DNA of 64,000 nucleotides, taken from NCBI RefSeq assembly GCF_032854445.1, contig NC_088300.1, positions 36,003,608 through 36,067,607 of the forward strand, given 5' to 3'. The notes under the pieces were generated by a model that was given only the letters and a program-made list of their open reading frames with translations, was not told the DNA's origin and ran no database searches. The translations under genes and the position numbers were made by a program. This document shows positions 40,017 through 50,031 of the stretch, piece after piece. The stretch comes from Liolophura sinensis (lineage: Eukaryota; Mollusca; Polyplacophora; Chitonida; Chitonidae). The first letter of the stretch is position 1; each line of letters opens with the position of its first letter.

Positions 40017-43000
40017 AACACTCCATACCAAATAAATAAATTCCATGCCAACATATGATATATACACAATTTGAAAGAATAATAACATATGATGTCCAAA
40101 TGATCTTATGGACTGATTACTGATTAAATACTTGTAAATTTTACTTTGTAATTATTAAATTGCTAAATAATAACACTAAGTAAATTACGAAAAAAGTTGT
40201 TAACCGTCATAAACGGTGCGAGAAAAAGGGACACGGCTGGTTCTGAGTACTCAAATGTATATAATAGTTAGGCCATCCTTCATAAATTCTTTCTTGGGCG
40301 TAAACCAACCCTATATGTATCACATCATTTTCTTTTTTTTTACTTTTCTGGCTGATGAAAAAGACATCAAGAGATTTTAAAGAATTTAACACTAGGAGAA
40401 AATTGAAACCCCAATAAAATTTAGAGTAGGGTCATTTTTTGGATAGTCATACTGTTCAAGCCCAATGAATATATTATAAATAATGGCCTTACATTTAGGA
40501 ACATGTAATTCCAGAAGTGTAAAGTCAATATTGTGTTTTATTCACATTACAAATGAATCACCAATCCTGATAAATCGATTTCTCAACAAGCTGCAAAAAC
40601 CTGCACCCAGATGAATAGACAAAACAGTATACCCTTTAAAGTTGAAAGATTCAGCAATTCAAATCGTAAAGTGAAAATGAGAAAAAAATATCTATATACC
40701 TCATGTCCTTTCTATGTGGCAGAGGTTGATAAAAGTAGCTTTCCAAATGCGCATGAAACTCCAAATATCGTACAGTAATATGTGTTATTTATCGTATTCT
40801 TTTCCAGTTCTTATCTGTAAAAAAAAAAAAAAATTTGACTCACCATATTGATTCATAAGGTATTTCACAGTTATTTAAAACTCTTCTTGTATATCAAGGT
40901 TTTTTGTTTTTCAAGCACATTTACACTTATTCAGCAATAAACAATAATTTATCAATGATCTACAACATAATCTAGTTGAAATTAAGGGCAAGAAATAATT
41001 TTATCTTTTTCTCAATTCATCCAGTCTTGATTAGAACATATACACATCTAATCAGTTACACAAGTAGTACACACGTTTTTCCATAGATCACAAGTGCATG
41101 GATTGTAGGCAGCATTGCAATGTTTTAATTTACAGCGAAGTCATGATGTTTATGATCTTTGACTAACTATTTATACATTTCTTATTGGCGAACAGAAGAG
41201 TCAATAATAACTAAGTGTAAAGACGATCTACACCTCGTGGAGCAAGGACATGTGGTACGTACTAGTAGACTACATAACTATGTGATGTGGGAGGGTCAAG
41301 AAGGTATCAGCATCCATTATTTGATTTATTGACACTCTGGTCAGTTTCTCCCAAAAGGACAACAAATATTTTTTCAAGAATCTTCACAAAATGCTTTATT
41401 CTGTTTTCACTTTATTCTACGGATCAATGCCGGAAAACTCAAAACATTCTAATAAATGTAACCCACCCCACGACAGCCTCGTAAACAATGAAAGCAAACA
41501 TCGGTTCATGCACAGTAGAACAAAGTTGCCGCCATTTCACACAGTACAGAGCATAAAGACCTTGCAAAAACAGTTTAAACATACATACAGCAATCACCAT
41601 GTGTCTACACTACTCACATCTGCAAGTCTTGAGGCACTTAAAATGATTACTGTAACACGTTTGACTCAGTAAATCCAAGATTTTGCTTAAATTTCCCCAC
41701 GTCACACATCAACCGTCTGCTCTGGTCGGCTGATGCACGCGGAATGCCACTATCGGGTCACAAGACTACAAGGCTGGATGTAAAATACGTCACACATGTC
41801 TGATGAAATGGACAGGACTTTCACTAAAACGCAAATATGACTCTTTCAGCACACAACCTAAAATCATAACTCAACCATACTTCTGTATTTAAAAAGAATG
41901 AAATCAGATAATTTGAGAGAAGTAGTTAAAACAGAAACTTTTTTACGATAAAATATTTTTCTTTTATTATCGTTAGCCACGCCCTCGACCGTGATTGACG
42001 TCATGTCATTTTCTGACACTCCCACTAGTAAGACTCACCCAGTGCAGAGTTCGCGGCAAAAATCCGGTTGATGCGTGTTCTAGGTTAACGTGTCAACACG
42101 TGACTCTGATTTGAGATTGCATTACCTACATTTGTAAACACGCAAATAGAAATGACTAGTTCATTCTCTGTGTTGTGCTCACATTTTTCTCTCTCTATAT
42201 ATATGTAGGTCTACACACCCCTTTTTAAACAATTTATGGTGGCACCGTCTGGTAGATGAGATGGGTATATGTTTAGATCATGTATGACCTCTAAAAAAGT
42301 TTCCGTTTGTTATGACGTAAATGAAGAAAATTGGCTGGGTTAAATCAGGGTTGAACACCTATCGGACTGAACAATATCCATAAAAATACTTGTACCCGGG
42401 GTTTAAACTTTCGTGGTGTGGTTGATCTTAATATATAGACAGTATGTATACATTTACATGCATACACCTATGCCTACGTATGTACCCAGCTGTTCAACGT
42501 TACTGGGTACAGACGGGTTATTAAAATAAATATATACATCAATAAATAAATAACAAAATTCATATTTAGGTCTTTTTACTTGATAGAATGATAAAACCGT
42601 CTCTTATACATGTACAGATTTCTTGTAAGTGTATGACAAGATCAATAAGAAACTATATGAAAATGTTGTTTCCTTCAACTGCAAATATAGTGTAATAATA
42701 CTGTTATATTGTAAAGCCCAGAAAAAATCGTCAGCACTGATACTGTACACCCAAAATGTTTGGTAATATGAAAAATGTGTGGAATCATAAAAATGTGTGA
42801 AAATATAATTTAAAAAATGTGTGGAAACATAATGAAACATGTGTGGAGACATAAAAAAATTCTATGCGAAAACAAGCAGATTTCATTTTCAACATAAAGT
42901 TTCTAATTGTTTTTTTTTTCGACTGTACAAGTATTATGCTACCGTTAGCATCCCTATCCACATGTGCACATGAGGAAAACTCAAAAGAAAAGTAAGATGA

Positions 43001-43203
43001 CCATTTGCCATTTATAGGAGTGCCACGATGTTTGCTATATTTATATAGCGTCTGACCAACAGGACAAAAATAAATATTAACTGTCCTTATTAATTCAACA
43101 GTGAATGTGTGTAGTCTTTATGCTTTGAAGGAAAGAATTAGTCTCTACTGATTTAAATCCTTTAACTGCGAGCAGACAATCTATATTTACGTGAACCAGC
43201 CTC
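40017..43203. other. Non-coding stretch with a locally CpG-richer segment
   Basis: No exon was supported. At about 41690-42130 the sequence is less AT-rich and holds a full CRE palindrome TGACGTCA (41996-42003), CCACGCCC, CACGTG, and on the minus strand a good donor-like 'ctgg|gtgagt' near 42045. It could be a promoter or untranslated first exon, but nothing proves it. Confidence 0.4.
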
Positions 43204-43490
43204 GTCAGTGGCCTATAGACTAGTGCATGGTCAGAGCGTTAGCGTCGAAGTTGGGAGATCAATCCCGGGTGGGGACGGGTCGGGTCGGGTCGGGTCATAC
43301 CAAATACTGTAGAAATGGTACTTGTTGCTATCTCGCTTGGTGCTCAGCACTGAGAGGCTAGAGGAAGAAAAAGGGACGGGTGTCAACCCTGGTGGCTTGG
43401 CACGATACTTCAGTGGTGGCAGCATGTTGGTGGTATGAACTCGCCCTGCCTCAAGAAGATACAATATACACACACACCGATTATAATTAT
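43204..43490 (+). mobile_element. tRNA-derived SINE with head
   Basis: The head 'gtgcatggtcagagcgttag' followed by 'gggagatcaatcccggg' resembles the A and B boxes of a tRNA promoter. The pentamer CGGGT is repeated four times at 43275-43297. The body has 'cttgttgctatctcgcttgg' and 'acttcagtggtggcagcatg', matching the minus-strand copy at 38 kb. The 3' tail is truncated. Confidence 0.75.
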
Positions 43491-44392
43491 GCATATCTGT
43501 ATAATGAAAGACCATATGTAAGACCTGCACGTGTATTAATCATCCTATGAAATGAAGTTTGTGTCGTGTTTCTTGCAATAAACTTTCTAGTGCGTAGCCT
43601 GCATATGTGTGAATTGAATATATCTGTGCTATAAGAAACAAAAAGGTATACATATACGTAATACAGGAAGATTTCAACTTTTGAAATTCATATGCAGGAA
43701 TTAAATTACATAGTGTTGCTTCGACGTGTGTGCATACACGTGTGTGTGTATGTTTTTTGTTAGAAGCATGTAAATGCCTATATCCACAAGACGTCAACAT
43801 AATAATAGTATACGAAATAATATAACATCATTAAAGGTACATCTTTTATATGTTTTTTGTATATATACAGGATGTTACCTGTTGATATACATGCAGGGCT
43901 TTGTGGCACCCAACATTTCACGACAGGATCCGCAGAGCTAATGCAATTTTTATACGCCTATTAATTTCGCTTGTCTCAAACTTTATGGCATAATACCAGA
44001 TAAGATAATTTATAGACAACAAATGTGTTTAGCTACTTGTACATTTGAGTAGTGCTAAAAATAAACGAAGCAGGTGATTGCTAGAAATGCCTTCAAAATA
44101 AAGGATTTTGTGCCTTGTCACGCCGTATTAGCTGACCTAGTCAATGGAGAGTTATCCCCCATGTATCGATTTTTTACTGAAATTTGGTACATGAGTCATA
44201 CACGGGAGTGACGTTTGCCAATGTAATTTATTCCGGTAGTACAGCGTGCACGGTAACATATTGCCATGAATAACACTTATGCACACATTACCAATACGAA
44301 CTACTTGCGTTTTTATACATAAACTGAAACTTATTAATAAGTTATTATTTAAACATATATACATTTATCACTTTTTTTGGTCTTTTTTTTTA

Positions 44393-44676
44393 CCGGCCCA
44401 ATTAGCACAGTTGGTAGAACATCCGCTTCGGGTGCAGCAGATCCAGGGTCAATCATGGATCGAGTCACCCATAAGACTTTAAAAGAGGAAATTGTTGCTT
44501 CCTCGCTTGGCGTTCAGCATAAAGGGGATAGTGTAACCAATGGTCTCCGTGAAGCAGCGGTGGAAATCCGTCCTGCACCAAGGAGGCATATTGCATGCAT
44601 TCTAAGGATTCCTTCGTCGTCATATGACTGAAAAATTGTTAAGCACGACGTTAAACCCGAAGCACTCACTCACTCC
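44393..44676 (+). mobile_element. tRNA-derived SINE, near complete
   Basis: The head has TAGCACAGTTGG, which fits the polymerase III A box (TRGYNNARNNGG), and a weak B box near 44450. The body contains 'cctcgcttggcgttcagcat', and the end has 'tgactgaaaaattgttaagc' followed by 'acgacgttaaac' and CACTCACTCACTC. It shares body and tail blocks with the copies at 38.0, 43.2 and 56.4 kb, though the middle differs. Confidence 0.8.
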
Positions 44677-44879
44677 GCTTATGCGTTACTTCCGCTTATA
44701 TAAGGACATGAACAGTTTTAATTAACAGACCTGTTGTAGTTCACGTGATCAAAATGTTAACTTATATATAGGGTGTTACGGGTTTAATTCGGGAAAGGAA
44801 TTTGTGGATTCAGTTCGTAAGGCCGTAGAGACAGTAAATGGTGGACAATGCTCTTATGACCATTTACGCAATCTAACTC

Positions 44880-44894
44880 ACCCCCCCCCCCCCC
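44880..44894. repeat. Poly-C tract
   Basis: An uninterrupted C run of about 14-15 bases. Confidence 0.9.
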
Positions 44895-44934
44895 TCCCCA
44901 CCTTTCCTTTCACTAACACTGAGTTTCCAGCATG

Positions 44935-45062
44935 AAAACTGAGTAATATGACAGGATCAGCTAAGTAAGAAAACTGTGAGTTTTCCGACTATAACCGAGT
45001 GTCAACAATATAACCAAATGACCTTCATGACTCAGCTGATCTCGCCATATGACTCGGTTTTC
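44935..45062. repeat. Imperfect inverted repeat with arms of about 35 bp
   Basis: The left arm 'aaaactgagtaatatgacag' continuing to 'gatcagctaagt' is matched by the reverse complement of the right arm, 'aaaaccgagtcatatggcga' continuing to 'gatcagctgagt'. About 55 bp separate the arms. It could be the remnant of a foldback or MITE element. The right arm contains TGACTCAGC, an AP-1/MARE-like site. Confidence 0.65.
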
Positions 45063-45859
45063 TGAGTTGAATTAGCCCAGTTGAGTCAGTTGACTCTGAC
45101 TTCTCTCTCAGTCAATGTGGTATGCATGTATATGTACGTCACATGGACTTGGGAACATATTTGGGGCTTTGAATTTATCTTTTAGGTTCATGATCAATGG
45201 ACAAAACTGCAAAATGAATACTTCTCTAGTCTAAAGCATGGATATTAAACACTATCAATAGTGACAAATATAGTATACCCGTTTGATTTTTGGTTTTGTA
45301 CATAAACGCATACATGAATATGGGAGTTCGTGTTGACGATTAATTGTGCATAGCAGGGCAATGGGACATATGATTATTGATTCTCAATGACTTTTTGCTT
45401 TTCTCCTGAAGATCAAAGATGTATATAAAGCTCGCCCAGGAGGTTAGATTGATTATTTCTCGGTTCATGTAGGTCTCATGTATGGAGACTGTTATACAAT
45501 GCAATTAATTCAATGTTTGTGTCAGTCGTTTGGCGCCTTTTTTTTTTAATGAAAGGCGCAAATTTATTCCAGATTTATGTGAAATACCGTAATAGATCAC
45601 CTCGTGACACCCAATGCATTTAGTAAATATATATGATATGTCAAACTTCGGTGTATTTCTCCAAATTTCCAAGTTTATTACAAAATGCAGTGTTCTGATC
45701 ATTCATGTGAAAACGTTCATCTTTCTTTTAATCTTCATAATTTAGATCCGAATGGCACCAGACTAAAAAAAAGTGGTATTTTTTTTCTACAATTTTTCTT
45801 GATACAGTTTAGGTGAAAAAAAAAAATACAGTTTAGATGAAAGACAGAAAGAAAAACAG

Positions 45860-48370
45860 AACTGTGCCGGAGTAAATTCTTTGAGCTGTGATAAAAAATA
45901 CTAGACTTAAGAGTCTATTGGGAGCCCATGCAGCTAGTCCCAATTAAAAGTCATGCGGGCTCAATGTGGTTGTTTTGTGAACACAATGAAGGCATTCTAG
46001 ATATGCCTTCGTCATTGTGAAGACGTATGATATGTGGTAATTGGGTTAAATGTTATGTTAAGTTACGTTAAATTATGTTATGCTGTTGGGCTAAATGTTA
46101 TATTATCTAGTTAATATATCACTGGATCTTTTTTTGACCAAATTCTGCTGAAGCCATGGTGCAAGGGGCATGTAATTTGCTACTATTTATGCATTTACAT
46201 GAACAGTTAGGTTGCAATTTACTGCCGTATTTGGAGGTCACGTGACAGAATACCGCTATAGGCGTAAAGTTGAAAGTGAGCTGGGAGTAAAACGATATAT
46301 TTGTACTGTACCTATGCTGAAAATTGTTGGAGTGTCGAAATAAATGCAGGGTTTGGACTGCTTGAAAATTTCTCCAAAGAACGATTTACTGTAATTGGCT
46401 CTTTCAAATAGTTTGATGACCTGATCATGAATCATGAATCTGGTCTTATTTATTTCTACTGATGAATAGTTTTGCCGCCGATTGCGATCAAATTGCGAAG
46501 AAAGCGCTATTTTCACCATATTTGCAGATCACGTGACAGAAAACTTACTGCTGTAAAGCTGAAAACCACTGAGTGCATATCGCTATATATGTGTTCTGTG
46601 TGTGCCTAAGTAAATTCTTTGAACTGTGATAATAAGTACTAGACTTGTAGAGTCTGTTAGGAGCCCATGCAGCTAGTCCTTCGTTCGGATTGTTATTAGA
46701 CTTCCAAGCGAATGGGTACGGAAGCCCATTGTTCTCGCTGCAGATTATTTTTCTTTTTTTTTTTTTCGTTTTGCGAGAAAACTGCTTGTCTACACATGCA
46801 TGTTCATTACCAAATAGCTGGGTTATCTGCTGGAGTATAAAACTTTACCCACATGTGACGCACTTAACGGCCATATTGGAAAAGTATGTCAACCTAAAAA
46901 AAAATTCTCTAGAAAGGATTGAAAGTTGATATGGATGTAAAAGATCAGGATTCATAGGAGGTATCAGGATTGAAAATTTTATGCAAATCGGTCGGGAAAC
47001 GTGGAAGCTCGCTAATGATCGTTTAAGTCACGTGATGATCTATGGCTGAATATTTAAAGAAACAAAATAGCACTTAGATGTAGTTTGACATTTTGAAGAG
47101 AACCGTGGTTTTACTTTTTCCCACGATGTATAGTTTTGCTTTAGATTGCATTTAAAGCTCATATCAGTGTCATTGTTTCGAATGTCACGTGACCGGACAC
47201 TTTTGTAACTGTGAAGCTTAAATTTGATCAGTAGATTAATCAACTACTGGTCTTCATTTTTGATTGTTAGGACCATGGGGCTTCGAGTGATAGTTTCTCC
47301 CAGATTGCGTTTCAAAACTTCACAGCCAGTTCATAAAATTACAAAACACTTAAAGGCTGAAAAACACGCTTTGCAGTTTTAATAATGAACATTTGAAGCA
47401 GCTTTTGACGTTTTGTGCGCTTTAGCCAGTCACGTGATCTAGCAACCATTTTAAATTTTATTGATAGGTCTACGCTTAAAAATATTCTTCTCAAAAACGG
47501 CTCATGATTTCTGGAGGAAACTTCACTAGCATTTTTTAGGTAGATCGCTGTACCCATATTGAAAAAAAAATGTTTGGTATTCACACATCTCGTGTAATTG
47601 ATCAATGAAATTAGCTTAAAATTAGTTGAATTCTAAAAACTGCCTGGAATGACAAAAAAAAAAAAAAAAATACTGGCAGCCTGGGGTTCAAATCCAGTCT
47701 ATTCGTTACCATTCCTACATTTTTTTGTCAGGCAGTCTCAGGTTCAAATCCAGTTCATTTTGGAAGTGGAGCCTGGACATTATTTCTTCGCAATGTTTCA
47801 TTTTCACCGTACCTACTTTTGCCGCCATATTGCCACGATGAAAAAAGCGTTTAGATGTTTAGATTAGAAATATTTACGCAAATGAGCTGGAATTTATTAT
47901 GCACATAGAACACATTAGGGGAAATGAAGTACACAAAAATTATGTCTCTATATGGGTTTCTAAAAAAACTGGATTACTGAATTTGTCATGTGACCACAAT
48001 TCTCTGAAGTTAAATATTTTAGGTACTCTACCTAACGTAGTTTGATGTCTCTTTTCTTAAAAGCATATTTTTGTTGCAAATTGCTCAATATTTATACGTC
48101 ACTTGTCGGAACCGAGTGCAAAGGACTATGTTCTGTTGTGATTTTCTGCATTTTTATCTGGGAAATTACTTCCCCATATATTGCTGATCGGTAAAGCTAT
48201 GATGTGATAGGTTAACTTAGGTCACATGGTCAGCCTGTTGCGTTTAAGTAGAGAAGCTTTCCAAGTATTTGCAGGTGACCCACAGCATCTCAAACGCTAA
48301 ACACCTAAATACACAATAATTACTACATCCTGTAGAGAATACTACGGGAGCCCATCAGTGTCACTATGAA
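45860..48370. repeat. Field of diverged repeats with recurrent CACGTG sites
   Basis: CACGTG occurs at 46239, 46530, 47029, 47186 and 47431, each inside a related context (gtCACGTGac or gtCACGTGat, followed by 'aag' and 'tga' rich sequence). A second block, 'gatgaatagttttgc' followed by 'gattgc', recurs near 46460, 47128 and 47288, with a weaker copy near 48060. A third block, 'gagcccatgcagctagtcc', is present at 45924 and 46661 within a longer 79-bp similarity, with a shorter echo near 48346. Spacing is irregular (157-499 bp), so these are old, rearranged repeats rather than a clean satellite. Confidence 0.6.
47685..47751 (+). repeat. Duplicated B-box-like element
   Basis: GGTTCAAATCC occurs at 47685 and 47741, both times preceded by 'ggcag' and 'ct' and followed by 'agt'. 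The core fits the polymerase III B box (GGTTCRANYCC). No matching A box or tRNA fold was found, so this is probably SINE debris. Confidence 0.45.
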
Positions 48371-49322
48371 ACAAAAATCTGGGACAAAAAAGGTCGAAAT
48401 TTTGACTTTTTTCTCATTCAGCTGGTATCTCGACAGCTATGCAGCTGGCATCTCGATTAGGAGCAAACCGTGCACACACGTTGGGTATTACTGTATACTA
48501 TGTCCCCGTGTGTCAAACCAGGAAGTAGAAAATTTAGAGAAAAAGAGTCTGATTTAGTCTAAAGTCTAAAAATTAAATGTTGGTGGATTGAAAAGTTAGC
48601 ATGGCAGCAAGTTGATGCTAAATTAAAAGGTCTTAAGAACTTACGATGCAACTTTTGAGATACTCCCATCTGATGATTTGTTCATTTGTTACTATCTTGA
48701 CACTGAAGTGGACTAGAGTTTTCTGTGTAATATCTCGCACTCCGATGCAAGTCCGGCATGTATGTAACATACAAAAAATCAACAGACACTTAGTGAAATT
48801 CAGAGTATTAAGAGTTCGTGCATATTTATTACCAAATAACGTACATCAAATCCACACCATATGAGGCCCACCCTTCTTGATGCATTTCTGCGACTCACGT
48901 ATACACACACTTGTTGAAAATGTTGATATGATGCATAGGCCAATGCTACACTTTTGAAAAACAGGCACACTGCCCAGATCTGTAGATAATGGACCGATGA
49001 AGCTTACACTGAATTGATGCTCCGCCTCGGCGTTGTGATAGCTGGATGAATATGATATATTAGTGTGTTTGCCAAAAATAAAAATGAAAAGACAAACAGG
49101 AGTAATTGCAATGAACCTGGTTTTGCATAAATGGCTTACTTTTGAAGAAAACTATTTCTTGTTCTGAATTTAAGGGGTATTCTACTTATTCACCACACCC
49201 TCGTTTTGGATTGGAATGGCATGGATCCGCCCAATGTCCGCAGCTCTCACTCTGCACACTCTGTTTATCAGCATATAAGTGTATAAACAAGAGAGCTACA
49301 GCTCTGTGTCTGCAGAACTGAT

Positions 49323-50031
49323 TGTCTAGCCAACCAATGGATAAGACAGGAGTACCGGTAGCCCAGTATCTAGCCAACCAATAGAAGACAGGAGAACCGG
49401 TAACCCAGTATCTAGCCAACCAATAGAAAAAGACAGGAGTACCGGTAACCCAGTATCTAGCCAACCAATAGAAAAAGACAGGAGTACCGGTAACCCAGTA
49501 TCTAGCCAACCAATAGAAAAAGACAGGAGTACCGGTAACCCAGTATCTAGCCAACCAATAGAAAAAGACAGGAGTACCGGTAACCCAGTATCTAGCCAAC
49601 CAATAGAAAAGACAGGGGTACCGGTAACCCAGTATCTAGCCAACCAATAGAAAAGACAGGAGTACCGGTAACCCAGTATCTAGCCAACCAATAGAAAAGA
49701 CAGGAGTACCGGTAACCCAGTATCTAGCCAACCAATAGAAAAGACAGGAGTACCGGTAACCCAGTATCTAGCCAACCAATGGATAAGAGAGGAGTACCGG
49801 TAACCCAGTATCTAGCCAACCAATAGAAAAGACAGGGGTACCGGTAACCCAGTATCTAGCCAACCAATAGAAAAGACAGGAGTACCGGTAACCCAGTATC
49901 TAGCCAACCAATAGAAAAGACAGGGGTACCGGTAACCCAGTATCTAGCCAACCAATAGAAAAGACAGGAGTACCGGTAACCCAGTATCTAGCCAACCAAT
50001 AGAAAAGACAGGGGTACCGGTAACCCAGTAG
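49323..50031. repeat. Minisatellite, 16 copies of a 44-46 bp unit
   Basis: Sixteen head-to-tail units each carry 'ctagccaaccaatagaaaag', GACAGG, the palindrome TACCGGTA and 'acccagtat'. Copies 3-6 have an extra A. Copies 1 and 11 share 'ggataag'. Copies 12-16 alternate GGGGTACC with GGAGTACC, a dimeric higher-order pattern of about 88 bp. Long minus-strand frames across it (MARYWVTG repeats) are products of the repeat, not genes. Each unit has a CCAAT pentamer. Confidence 0.95.

Noticed and set aside
44393-44480. Possible tRNA gene
   Set aside because: It has a good A box, but the B box and cloverleaf are poor and a SINE body and tail follow, so it is a SINE head.
49186-49643. Long minus-strand open frames with MARYWVTG-type repeats
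   Set aside because: They are translations of the 44-46 bp minisatellite. Units of 45 bp keep a frame open by chance, and the frames break where unit length changes.
49323-50031. CRISPR-like array
   Set aside because: Units are contiguous with no unique spacers, and the window is clearly eukaryotic. It is a minisatellite.
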